Source: Actinomycetospora termitidis | Lineage (GTDB): Bacteria; Actinomycetota; Actinomycetes; Mycobacteriales; Pseudonocardiaceae | Direction: 5' to 3' | Assembly: GCF_030286555.1 (NCBI RefSeq) | Contig: NZ_JASVWF010000002.1 | Coordinates: 1,054,001-1,118,000, forward strand | DNA length: 64,000 nucleotides | Shown: positions 51,679-60,834 of the stretch, in pieces | Numbering within the stretch: the stretch's first letter is position 1 | How the letters are laid out: every line of letters begins with the position of its first letter | Notes under the pieces: generated by a model | Told to the model about the DNA's origin: nothing | What the model saw: only the letters and a program-made list of their open reading frames with translations | Database searches by the model: none | Position numbers and translations under genes: made by a program

Positions 51679-51807
51679 TGAGCGAAGGGCACCTTCCGTC
51701 GGGTAGACGGGCCGTGGGCGCCCTTCGCCAATGGGTCGGCGCACCACCCGGACTCGAGCGAAGGGCACCTTCGCTCGACCTAGTCGACCGAACGGGCCTT
51801 TCGCTCA
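51679..51807 (+). repeat. GAGCGAAGGG-type dispersed element, copy C
   Basis: Lies between convergent pheT and tetR. It contains the hairpin GAGCGAAGGGCACCTTCGCTC at 51756-51776 except for one central mismatch, and 51701-51730 is the exact reverse complement of 10366-10395. The distal end (51789-51806) supplies the last codons of tetR, so the element appears to have altered that protein's C-terminus. Confidence 0.75.
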
Positions 51808-52364
51808 GAACCGGGTGCCGACCCCAACGCGCCGTCGACGAGCCACGCCAGGCCGGCCGCGTAGGTGCCCCGCAGCGTGTCCATCGGCAGCGGTGCACCG
51901 TCCGGGGCCACGCCGAGGGCCGCGTTGCCGATCGCGTGCACCACGAGCACGCGGATCGCGGTGGCCTGGGCCGCCGGGTCGTCGACCCCGGCCCGCACCA
52001 GCAGCGCCCGCATGGACTCCCCGAGCCGCACCGCGTTCGGCCCGCGGGAGCCCTGCCGCGCCACGAAGTGCGGCACCAGGGTCGGGTGGGCGAGCAGCAG
52101 CTCGTGCGTCGCGGTCATCAGCTCGACCAGCCCGACCCGCGGGACCGCGTCGTCCACGATCGGCAACGACCCGAGCAGGTCGTCGAGCACCGCATCGAGC
52201 AGCCCGTCCCGACCATCGACGTGGCTGTAGAGCGCGTTCGGCGCCACCCCCAGACGTCCGGCGACCGCGCGCATCGACAACGATGCGCCCTCGTCGAGGA
52301 CGTCGCGCGCGGCCTGGACGACGGCGGTCCGGCTCAGCCCGGCCCGCTGTCCCGGAGTTCTCAC
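51780..52364 (-). CDS. TetR-family transcriptional regulator
   Basis: A 194-residue regulator. The N-terminal helix-turn-helix is RTAVVQAARDVLDEGASLSMRAVAGRLGVAPNALYSHVDGRDGLLDAVLDDLL; the rest is a helical ligand-binding domain similar to TetR_C-type tetracycline-repressor-like proteins. The last ten residues (SERKARSVD region) are encoded by the repeat element. Divergent from the alpha/beta hydrolase gene with 37 bp between the starts, over which lies a nested palindrome. It is most likely the repressor of itself and of that hydrolase. Confidence 0.9.
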   Translation of the reverse strand: MRTPGQRAGLSRTAVVQAARDVLDEGASLSMRAVAGRLGVAPNALYSHVDGRDGLLDAVLDDLLGSLPIVDDAVPRVGLVELMTATHELLLAHPTLVPHFVARQGSRGPNAVRLGESMRALLVRAGVDDPAAQATAIRVLVVHAIGNAALGVAPDGAPLPMDTLRGTYAAGLAWLVDGALGSAPGSERKARSVD

Positions 52365-52366
52365 GG

Positions 52367-52395
52367 TTGTGAACTGTACACCGTCCAGCTACTAT
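52367..52395 (+). promoter_or_regulatory. Promoter of the alpha/beta hydrolase gene (TTGTGA, 17 bp, TACTAT)
   Basis: TTGTGA at 52367-52372 and TACTAT at 52390-52395 have ideal 17-bp spacing. The ATG at 52402 lies 6 nt after the -10, so the message is leaderless. It is the best consensus-like promoter in the window. Confidence 0.7.
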
Positions 52396-52409
52396 TGGAC
52401 TATGTACAG
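52374..52409. promoter_or_regulatory. Nested palindromic operator between tetR and the hydrolase gene
   Basis: Outer arms CTGTACA (52374-52380) and TGTACAG (52403-52409) and inner arms GTCCA (52383-52387) and TGGAC (52396-52400) share one exact centre. The dyad covers the -10 box and the start codon of the hydrolase, and the upstream region of tetR. This is typical TetR operator geometry. Confidence 0.75.
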
Positions 52410-53205
52410 CACCTCCGCCGCCGGCGTCCCCCACGTGCTCACCCCGCCGTCGTCCGGGCGGGCGGACGCGCCGCTGGTGATCGCCTGGCACCTCATGGAC
52501 GCGCCACGCACCGAGCGGGCGTTCGCCGCGGCGCTGCCGCTCGAGGGCCTCGACGCGTGGAAGCTCTATCCGGGCCTCCCGCTCAGCGGCGAGCGCTTCC
52601 CCGGGGAGGACGAGTTCATGGGCGCGATGTTCGCCGAGCCCGTCCTCAACGGGCACGGCGCGATCAACGCCGGGGCGCTGGCCGAGCTCCCCGGCCTGCT
52701 CGACGAGGTGCGCGCGGAGCACGGCATCGCCGACGGTCCGGTCGCCGTGGTCGGGGGTTCCGCCGGGGCGGGGATCGCGGGAGGAGCCGTCGTCGAGAAG
52801 CTGGTCGACGCCCGAGCCGCCGTCCTGATCAGCCCGCTGGTCCAGCTGCGTCCCGTCGTCGACCTCCTCGCCCGCCAGTTCGGGATGGACTACCGCTGGA
52901 CCCCCGAGTCCGAGGCCGTGGCCGACCGGATGGACCTGGTGTGGCGGGCGCACGAGTTCGGCTCCACGCCCGTGCGGTGCATCGTCGGTGGGGACGACGA
53001 CCTCGACGCGTTCCTCTACCCGTCGGGCCGGCTGCGCGACATGCTCCGCGAACAGGGCAGCCGGGCCGACCTGCGGGTCGTCAACGACATGGGCCACGCC
53101 CTGGCCGAGGAGCCCGGCGTCGAGCCGGCCCCGCAGACGGCCGCTGCGCGGGAGGTCGACGCCCTCGCCGTCGAGTTCCTCGCTCAGTGCCTCGAGTTGG
53201 CCTGA
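52402..53205 (+). CDS. Alpha/beta hydrolase (esterase-like)
   Basis: A 267-residue enzyme with nucleophile elbow GGSAGAG (VVGGSAGAGIAG), a probable acid in GGDDDLDAF and a His in NDMGHALAEEP near the C-terminus, the usual Ser-Asp-His order. No signal peptide, so it is cytosolic. ATG 52402 was chosen because of the promoter spacing. It is likely induced by a ligand of the neighbouring TetR protein, perhaps its own substrate. The 3-prime end overlaps the convergent decarboxylase gene by 22 bp. Confidence 0.85.
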   Translation: MYSTSAAGVPHVLTPPSSGRADAPLVIAWHLMDAPRTERAFAAALPLEGLDAWKLYPGLPLSGERFPGEDEFMGAMFAEPVLNGHGAINAGALAELPGLLDEVRAEHGIADGPVAVVGGSAGAGIAGGAVVEKLVDARAAVLISPLVQLRPVVDLLARQFGMDYRWTPESEAVADRMDLVWRAHEFGSTPVRCIVGGDDDLDAFLYPSGRLRDMLREQGSRADLRVVNDMGHALAEEPGVEPAPQTAAAREVDALAVEFLAQCLELA

Positions 53206-54863
53206 CCCAGCGCCTTCGTCAGGTCGGCGAGGAGCTGCGGCACGTCGTCGCGGGGAACCACGGCCTGCACGATCGCCATCCGTGACGGGTCGTCCCGGGC
53301 TGCCCGCAGCGCCGCGCGCAGCTCACCGACCGTCCCGGCCCGCGTCGCCGTCGCGCCGCCACCCGGCGCGAACATCGCGGGCGCCGCCGTCCAGTCCCAG
53401 CGGGCGATGTCGTTGTAGTGCTCGTCGGGCCCGTGGATGGCCCGCTCGACGGTGTAGCCGTCGTTGTCCACGACGACGACCACCGGCGCCAGCCCCTGCC
53501 GCACGATCGTCCCCAGCTCGGCCACGGTGAGCTGCGCCGCGCCGTCGCCGATGAGCAGGACGCCCCGCGAGTCGGGCTGGGCGAGCTGCACCCCGAGCGT
53601 GGCCGGCAGCGTGTAGCCGATCGACGCCCACAGCGGCTGGCCGATGAAGTCCACCCCGGCGGGCAGCCGGTGGGTCGAGGCGCCGTAGAAGGACGTGCCC
53701 TGGTCGGCGAGCACCACGTCCCCGTCGCGCAGGAACCCCGCCACCTCGGCCCACAACGCGTCCTGGGAGAGCGGCTCGTCGTCCGGCGGCGCGGGCAGCG
53801 CGACCTCCGGGCCCGGCACCCGCCGCGTGGCGGGCGCCCGCTCGGCGAGCTCGGCCACCAACGGCACGAGGGCGCCGAGGGCGGTCGGCAGCTCCACCGG
53901 CGAGAAGGTCGCCGCGCCGACGCTCGCGGTCCGCGCGCCCAGCTCGATCGTGCGCGACCGCGTGATCCGCTGGGTGAAGAACCCGCTGGTCAGGTCGGTG
54001 AAGTACACCCCGGACACGACGAGGGCGCCCGCGTCCTCGACCGTCGACCGCACCTCCTCGGGGCTCGCGGCGCCCGCGTAGGTCCCGACGAAGTGGTCGA
54101 CGCTCTCGTCGACGAGGCTCTTGGCCCACACGTCGGTGGCGTGCCGCAGCGGCCCGGCGTCGATCAGCCGGGCGAGGACCTCGCGCCCGCCGACCCGGTG
54201 GGTCAGCAGCCCTGCGAGCAGCGCGACCCGGTCGATCGACCCCGCCCGCTCGAGCAGCGTGCGCGCGGCGTCGACGAAGCCCTCCAGCGCCTCCGGGTCG
54301 GTGTAGTCCACCGGGTCCGGGAGCTTTCCCGACGGCGGGTCGACGGCGGCGGCGGACACGTCGGTCGGCACCAGGAGGTAGCCAGGGAGGTGCTGGTCGC
54401 GTACGGCGGCGACCACCCGGTCGATCTCCGCCCGGGCGGTGTCCACCGTCAGGGCGGCCCGCGCGCACGTGATGCCCTCGTGCATCGTCATGAAGTGGGT
54501 GAAGTCCCCGTCGCCGAGGGAGTGGTGGACCATCCGGTGCGCGGACTGGTGGTCGGTGGAGGGCGCCCCGACGACGTGGACCACCGGGACGTGCTCGGCG
54601 AAGCTCCCGGCCATCGCGTTGATCGCGGACAGCTCACCGACCCCGAACGCCGTCGCCAGCGCCGCCATCCCGCGCAGCCGTCCGTACCCATCGGCGGCGT
54701 AGCCCGCGTCGAGCTCGTTCGCGCACCCGACCCACTGCAGGCGATCGTGGGCGACGACGTGGTCGAGCATCGCGAGGTTGTAGTCCCCGGGGACGCCGAA
54801 GACGTGCTCGACACCCACCTCGGCGAGCCGGTCGGCGAGGTAGTCGGCGACGCAGTAGGTCAT
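53184..54863 (-). CDS. Thiamine-diphosphate 2-oxoacid decarboxylase (pyruvate/indolepyruvate decarboxylase-like)
   Basis: A 559-residue TPP enzyme decarboxylating a 2-keto acid to an aldehyde. It shows VEHVFGVPGDYNLAMLD, the catalytic Glu in GCANELDAGYAADGYGR, the His-His pair typical of PDC/IPDC in RMVHHSLGDGDFTHF, and the TPP/Mg motif GDGAAQLTVAELGTIVRQGLAPVVVVVDNDGYTVE. M. tuberculosis has a homologue annotated pdc/kdc (Rv0853c). Branched-chain or aromatic keto acids are the likely substrates. ATG 54863; divergent from the AlkZ-like gene with a 29-bp gap. Confidence 0.9.
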   Translation of the reverse strand: MTYCVADYLADRLAEVGVEHVFGVPGDYNLAMLDHVVAHDRLQWVGCANELDAGYAADGYGRLRGMAALATAFGVGELSAINAMAGSFAEHVPVVHVVGAPSTDHQSAHRMVHHSLGDGDFTHFMTMHEGITCARAALTVDTARAEIDRVVAAVRDQHLPGYLLVPTDVSAAAVDPPSGKLPDPVDYTDPEALEGFVDAARTLLERAGSIDRVALLAGLLTHRVGGREVLARLIDAGPLRHATDVWAKSLVDESVDHFVGTYAGAASPEEVRSTVEDAGALVVSGVYFTDLTSGFFTQRITRSRTIELGARTASVGAATFSPVELPTALGALVPLVAELAERAPATRRVPGPEVALPAPPDDEPLSQDALWAEVAGFLRDGDVVLADQGTSFYGASTHRLPAGVDFIGQPLWASIGYTLPATLGVQLAQPDSRGVLLIGDGAAQLTVAELGTIVRQGLAPVVVVVDNDGYTVERAIHGPDEHYNDIARWDWTAAPAMFAPGGGATATRAGTVGELRAALRAARDDPSRMAIVQAVVPRDDVPQLLADLTKALGQANSRH

Positions 54864-54892
54864 GGGCGCCGAGGCTGCCAGACTCCGGCACC

Positions 54893-55873
54893 GTGAACAC
54901 CGTCGGTCGGCAGCGGCTCGCCGCGATGCGCCTGGTGGGCGAGCGCTGGGCGACCCCGCACGACGCCGCGGCCGCGCTCGGCTGCGCCCAGGGCCAGGAC
55001 CTGCCGGGTGTGCTGTCCTCGATCGCCCTCCGGACGGCGTCGGGTGACGAGGAGGAGGTCCGCCGCGCCTTCGACGACGGGACGGTCGTCCGGTCGTGGC
55101 CGATGCGCGGCACGCTGCACGTCGTGGCGGCCGAGGACCTCGCCTGGATGCTGCCGCTCGGCACGCCGCGCCCGCTCGCCGCGGCGGCGAAGCGTCGGGA
55201 GGGGCTCGGGCTGGCGGAGGCCACGCTCGAGCGGGCGGGGGAGGTCGCGGCCGAGGCCCTGCGCGGGGGCGGGAGGAAGACCCGCGCCGAGATGAGCGAG
55301 TGCTGGGCCGACGCCGGGCTCGACCTCACCTCCTCCCGCGCCTACCACTCGCTGAGCGTGCTGAGCCAGCGCGGCCTGCTCGTGCAGGGACCCTTCGCCA
55401 CGGCCAAGGAGCAGGCGTTCGTGCTGCTCGACGAGTGGGTGCCGGAGCCGACGCGGCTGGGTCGTGACGAGGCCCTGGTCGAGTGGGCGCGACGGTACTT
55501 CCGCTCCCACGGGCCGGCGCACCGCAAGGACTTCGCCCGCTGGACCGGGCTCCCCGCCGCCGACGTCAGCACCGCGATCGACGGGGTCCGCGACGAGCTC
55601 ACCGAGAGCGACGGCCTCCTGCACGACCCAGAGCTCCCCGAGCGGCTCGCGGCCGCCGAGGTGCCCGACGAGCTCCTCCTGCCCGGCTTCGACGAGTTCG
55701 TCCTCGGCTACGCCGACCGCTCGCACGTCCTCGACCCGGAGCACGCCGACCGCATCGTGCCCGGGAACAACGGCATCTTCCGGCCGACGGTCGTGCGCGA
55801 CGGCCGGGTCGTGGGCACGTGGGCCCGGAAGGGCTCCGGGAGGAACCGGCGGGTGGAGCGGGAGCTGTTCTGA
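54893..55873 (+). CDS. Winged-helix DNA-binding protein of the HTH_42 (AlkZ/YcaQ) family
   Basis: A 326-residue protein of tandem winged helices. The family motif appears as CAQGQDLPGVLSSIALRT; in AlkZ-type glycosylases a Q-x-Q in this position is catalytic for alkylpurine or interstrand-crosslink repair, and here it reads QGQ. Other family segments are VRSWPMRGTLHVVAAEDLAWML, RGLLVQGPF, AHRKDFARWTGL and LLLPGFDEFVLGYADRSHVLD. Whether it is a glycosylase or only a DNA-binding relative is open. GTG start, divergent from the decarboxylase. Confidence 0.82.
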   Translation: MNTVGRQRLAAMRLVGERWATPHDAAAALGCAQGQDLPGVLSSIALRTASGDEEEVRRAFDDGTVVRSWPMRGTLHVVAAEDLAWMLPLGTPRPLAAAAKRREGLGLAEATLERAGEVAAEALRGGGRKTRAEMSECWADAGLDLTSSRAYHSLSVLSQRGLLVQGPFATAKEQAFVLLDEWVPEPTRLGRDEALVEWARRYFRSHGPAHRKDFARWTGLPAADVSTAIDGVRDELTESDGLLHDPELPERLAAAEVPDELLLPGFDEFVLGYADRSHVLDPEHADRIVPGNNGIFRPTVVRDGRVVGTWARKGSGRNRRVERELF

Positions 55874-55954
55874 GTCGGCCGTCGTGACAGCAAAGCGTCG
55901 TTGCTTGCATCCAGTGGCAGGAAATCCGCATCGTCGGGGAGCAGACTCCGTGAC

Positions 55955-57595
55955 ATGACGGGCTCGACGCTGCGTTCCCCGATCACCATCGACCTCCCCG
56001 TGGTCCCCGTCGGGGCCCTGCTCGACGCCGCTGCCCGCCGCTACGGCGACCGCGCGGCCCTGGTCCACCACGAGGACACGCTCACCTTCCGTGGCCTGTG
56101 GGGCGAGGCGTGCGCGGTCGCCCACGCCCTGATCGCGCGCGGTGTACGCCCGGGCGACGTCGTCGGGCTGCACCTGCCGAACTGCCTCGCCTGGCCGGTC
56201 GTCTACCACGGCATCCTGCTGGCCGGCGGCACCGTCGCCCTCGCGAGTCCCGCGCTGCCCGCGGAGCTGCTGCGTGACCAGCTCGACGACGCCGGGGTGG
56301 TCGCCGTCGTCAGCCGCGACACGACCCTGCGCTCGGTGATCGGGACGGACGGTCGCCGGCTCGACCTGGCCACGGAGCCCGTCGAGACCCCACCCGACGT
56401 CGAGATCGACCCGACCGTCGCGCTCGCCCACCTGGCCTACACCGGTGGCACCACGGGCCGGTCCAAGGGCGTGGAGCTGACGCACGCGAACGTCGTCGCG
56501 AACGTCCTGCAGTACGTGGCCTCGGGCTCCGGCTCGGTCCCCGCCCCCGACGTGCACGGCGGGATCACCGTCGAGCAGACCTCGTCACCGGAGGAGCACC
56601 CGGTCCGCCTCGGCGAGGGCGTGTCGCTCGCGGTCGCCCCGTGGTTCCACGCGATGGGCACCAACGGGCTGACGATCGGGCTCGTCACCGGGGCGACGGC
56701 CGTCGTCCAGGACCGGTTCGACCCGGCGGCCTACCTCGCGGACGTCGAGCGCCACCGCGCCACGACGCTGTCCGGCGCACCGGCGATGTACCACGCGCTG
56801 CTCGCCCACCCCGACGCCCGGACCCGCGACCTGAGCAGCGTGCGTTCGGTGACCTCGGGCGCGAGTCCGATGGCGGTGGCCCAGGCGGAGCGGATCGCAG
56901 CCCTCATGCCGCACGCCGTCGTGCTCGAGGGCTATGGCCTCACCGAGGCGACGATGGCCCTGTGCACCTCCCCGTCGGCGCGCTCGGCACACCGTCGGAT
57001 CGGCACGGTGGGCGCCCCGATCGCGAACACCGAGCTCGCCCTGCTCGACGTCGAGTCCGGCCGCCCCGGCGACGACCCGGTGCCGGTGGGGGAGCGCGGC
57101 GAGATCTGGGCCCGTGGGCCGCAGGTGATGGCCCGCTACCACGACCGTCCCGACGAGACCGCCACGACGCTCGTCGACGGCTGGTTGCGCACCGGCGACA
57201 TCGGGATCGTCGGCGACGACGGGCTCGTCGCGGTGGTCGACCGCGCGAAGGACATGCTGCTCTACAAGGGCTACAACGTCTTCCCCCGCGAGCTCGAGGA
57301 GCGCCTGGTCGCGCGTCCGGAGGTCCTGACGGCGGCCGTGGTCGGCTGGCCCGACGACGCCGTCGGGGAGGCCCCGACGGCGGCCGTGGTGCTCTCCGCC
57401 GGGGCGGGCCCGGACGCCGTGGCCGAGCTCGTGGCGGCGGTCAACGGCGAGGTCCGGCCCTACGAGCGCCTGCGCCGGGTCTTCGTCGTCGAGACCCTGC
57501 CGGTGTCGGCGGCGGGCAAGGTCCTCAAGCGGGATCTCCGCGACGTGCTGATCTCCTCGGCCGACGGTCCGGCCTGGACCGACGGCGCTTCCTGA
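55955..57595 (+). CDS. Acyl-CoA synthetase / AMP-dependent ligase
   Basis: A 546-residue ANL-superfamily adenylating enzyme. The phosphate loop is YTGGTTGRSKGVELTH; the A5 motif EGYGLTEATMALC, A7/A8 hinge LRTGDIG and KDMLLYKGYNVFPRELEE, and the A10 catalytic Lys in SAAGKVLKRDLRD are all present, so the enzyme should be active. Family placement is nearest long- or medium-chain fatty acyl-CoA ligases (FadD-like). ATG 55955. It stands alone between the AlkZ-like gene and the NDH-2-like gene, so its pathway is unknown. Confidence 0.9.
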   Translation: MTGSTLRSPITIDLPVVPVGALLDAAARRYGDRAALVHHEDTLTFRGLWGEACAVAHALIARGVRPGDVVGLHLPNCLAWPVVYHGILLAGGTVALASPALPAELLRDQLDDAGVVAVVSRDTTLRSVIGTDGRRLDLATEPVETPPDVEIDPTVALAHLAYTGGTTGRSKGVELTHANVVANVLQYVASGSGSVPAPDVHGGITVEQTSSPEEHPVRLGEGVSLAVAPWFHAMGTNGLTIGLVTGATAVVQDRFDPAAYLADVERHRATTLSGAPAMYHALLAHPDARTRDLSSVRSVTSGASPMAVAQAERIAALMPHAVVLEGYGLTEATMALCTSPSARSAHRRIGTVGAPIANTELALLDVESGRPGDDPVPVGERGEIWARGPQVMARYHDRPDETATTLVDGWLRTGDIGIVGDDGLVAVVDRAKDMLLYKGYNVFPRELEERLVARPEVLTAAVVGWPDDAVGEAPTAAVVLSAGAGPDAVAELVAAVNGEVRPYERLRRVFVVETLPVSAAGKVLKRDLRDVLISSADGPAWTDGAS

Positions 57596-57692
57596 GAGCG
57601 GGCCTGCGCGGGCGCCGGAAACGGTTGCTCCGTGCAGAGCAGCCGTCCGCTGTTGGGCGCGGTGGCGGCGGCGCCGGGCGGGTCCGCTCTCA
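57593..57692 (+). terminator. Possible terminator after the acyl-CoA ligase gene
   Basis: TGAGAGCGG at 57593-57601 and CCGCTCTCA at 57684-57692 are perfect 9-bp complements around an 82-nt G+C-rich, internally structured loop. Confidence 0.4.
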
Positions 57693-57704
57693 GGTCCGCG
57701 GTCC

Positions 57705-57727
57705 GCACACGGTCGTGTGCCTAGCGT
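57705..57727 (+). promoter_or_regulatory. Dyad GCACAC-GGTC-GTGTGC next to a TAGCGT -10 box
   Basis: The 16-bp hairpin/dyad (57705-57720) abuts TAGCGT at 57722-57727 and would lie in the promoter spacer of the NDH-2-like gene, 94 bp upstream of its ATG. It is a plausible operator. Confidence 0.5.
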
Positions 57728-57820
57728 GAGCACCCGGTCCACCGGCTCCCCCCGGGTCCGCCCGGTCGGTGGTCCTCCGATGAGTGCCCAGCGTCCTGCC
57801 CCGACAGGAGAGCCCGACGG

Positions 57821-59713
57821 ATGTCGCCGTACCCGCACGCCCCCGACGTGCCGCCCCAGTGGTCCCCGACCGGACGGCGGCCCCGGGCCGCCGCCCGCCT
57901 CCTGACCGTCCTCGGCGTCCTGGCCGGCCCGGGGGTGATCGCGGGCCTCGCGGTCGCCGGGCTGGTCGGACCCTGGCTCGCCCTCGGACTGGGGGTCGTC
58001 GCGCTCGCCGGCGGCGTCGCCCTGGCCGGCGGGACCGTGTTCCGCGGGCCCGGCGCGATGCGCGGCCCCGCCGAGTGGGGCGCGCCCGCGACCGGGGACT
58101 TCGTCCCCGGTGCCCGGGTGCTCGTGGTCGGCGGCGGGTACGTCGGGCTGGTCGCGGCCCGGGCGCTGCAGGCCCGCCTCGGGCAGTCCGGCGACGGGCG
58201 GCACCGTGGCCGGCGCAGCGGGGCGCGCGACCGCGCGTCGACGCCGGTCGGCTCGATCACCGTCGTCGACCCGCAGCCGCACATGACCTACCAGCCGTTC
58301 CTGCCCGAGGCGGCGGGCGGCTCGATCGCCCCGCGGCACCTCACGGTGTCGCTGCGGCGGGTGCTGGACCGCTGCGACGTGGTGACGGGATCGGTCGTGG
58401 CGGTCGACGACGCGCGGCGCCGCGCCGTGGTGGCGCTCGGCGACGGGTCGTCGACGGAGGTCGGCTACGACGTCCTGGTGGTCGCCCCGGGCGCGGTGGC
58501 CCGGGAGCTCCCGGTGCCGGGGCTCGCCGAGCAGGCCCTGACGTTCCGCACGGTGGGCGACGCGACGGCGCTGCGCGACCACGTGCTGTCCCGGCTCGAC
58601 GCCGCGGCCTCCGTCGTCCCGGGCTCGCCCGACGAGGCGGCACGACGGGCCCGGCTGCTCACCTTCGTCGTCATCGGCGGCGGCTTCGCCGGGGTCGAGG
58701 CCCTCGGCGAGATCGAGGACCTCGCGCGGCGGGCCGCGAAGCAGGTCGGGGTGGACCCCGGGGAGCTGCGCTGGGTCCTGGTCGAGGCCTCGAAGCGGAT
58801 CATGCCCGAGGTGAGCGAGCCGACCGCCGCGCGGGTGCACGGCAAGCTCGCCCGACGCGGCATCGAGGTCCGGGTCGGGGCCGGACTGGTCTCCGCCGAG
58901 GGCGGCGTCGTCCGGCTCGCCGACGGGACCGTCGTCCCCACGGACACGGTCGTCGTGGCGGCCGGCACGCGGCCGAACCCGCTGCTGGAGCGGACCGACC
59001 TCCCGCTGGAACGCACCGGCAAGGTGCGCTGCACGGCGATGCTGCAGGTCATCGGGCGCTCGCACGTCTTCGCGGCGGGCGACGGCGCGGCCGTGCCGGA
59101 CCTCGCCCGGGGCGCCACGCTCGCCGACGAGGACCCGCAGGTGCTCACCGCGCCCACCGCCCAGCACGCGGTCCGTCAGGCGCGGGTGCTGGCGGGCAAC
59201 GTCGTCGCCCACCTCGGCGGACGTCCGCTGCAGCCCTACCACCACGCGTCGGCCGGGGTGGTCGCCGGGCTGGGGCGGCGCCGCGGCGTCGCCGAGATCC
59301 GGGGGCTGCGCCTCATGGGGTGGCCGGCCTACGCCCTGCACCGCGCCTACCACCTCTGGGCCATGCCGACCACGGAGCGCAAGGCGCGGATCGTGCTCGA
59401 CTGGTTCGCCGCGGCCCTCCTGGGGCGGGACCCGGTCGCGACGGGGGCCGTGGTGCCGTCGCCGCGCCGGGGGGACGGCGACCCGGAGGTCGCGCCCGCG
59501 CCCGCGACCACCTCGGAGCCGGCGCGACCCGCACGCGGGACCCGTGGGATCGTGGACCCCGCCGTCATCGACGGCCCGACGCTGCGCGAGCCCCACCCCT
59601 CCTTCCCGACGCCGAGCCGGGTCGGGGTCCCCAGCGGCTCCCGCCCCGGCCCGACGACCGGCGACCAGCCGGCGTTGTCCTGGCTGAGCACCGGGAGGCA
59701 CGACTTCCGCTGA
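57821..59713 (+). CDS. NDH-2-like FAD/NAD(P) oxidoreductase with N-terminal membrane anchor
   Basis: A 630-residue flavoprotein, about 200 residues longer than the ndh product at 5046. Residues 25-75 carry two membrane helices (LLTVLGVLAGPGVIAGLAVAGL and LALGLGVVALAGGVALAGG). FAD fold: VLVVGGGYVGLVAARALQ; NADH fold: TFVVIGGGFAGVEALGEIEDL; then the second FAD contact HVFAAGDGAAVPDL and the quinone-side QHAVRQARVLAGNVV. An Arg/Gly-rich insertion follows the first fold (GQSGDGRHRGRRSGARDR), and a disordered Pro-rich tail ends the protein. It is probably a membrane-anchored second NADH:quinone oxidoreductase. Confidence 0.88.
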   Translation: MSPYPHAPDVPPQWSPTGRRPRAAARLLTVLGVLAGPGVIAGLAVAGLVGPWLALGLGVVALAGGVALAGGTVFRGPGAMRGPAEWGAPATGDFVPGARVLVVGGGYVGLVAARALQARLGQSGDGRHRGRRSGARDRASTPVGSITVVDPQPHMTYQPFLPEAAGGSIAPRHLTVSLRRVLDRCDVVTGSVVAVDDARRRAVVALGDGSSTEVGYDVLVVAPGAVARELPVPGLAEQALTFRTVGDATALRDHVLSRLDAAASVVPGSPDEAARRARLLTFVVIGGGFAGVEALGEIEDLARRAAKQVGVDPGELRWVLVEASKRIMPEVSEPTAARVHGKLARRGIEVRVGAGLVSAEGGVVRLADGTVVPTDTVVVAAGTRPNPLLERTDLPLERTGKVRCTAMLQVIGRSHVFAAGDGAAVPDLARGATLADEDPQVLTAPTAQHAVRQARVLAGNVVAHLGGRPLQPYHHASAGVVAGLGRRRGVAEIRGLRLMGWPAYALHRAYHLWAMPTTERKARIVLDWFAAALLGRDPVATGAVVPSPRRGDGDPEVAPAPATTSEPARPARGTRGIVDPAVIDGPTLREPHPSFPTPSRVGVPSGSRPGPTTGDQPALSWLSTGRHDFR

Positions 59714-59717
59714 TCCG

Positions 59718-60779
<1,062 letters not shown>

Positions 60780-60834
60780 GCCCGTCCTCCGCACCGACCG
60801 CACCGACCGCACCGACCTCGACGAGGAGGACGCC

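Noticed and set aside
60789-60818. Short GCACCGACC tandem repeats between argC and argJ as a regulatory array
   Set aside because: Only about three imperfect 9-bp units without symmetry, more likely slippage in a short spacer.
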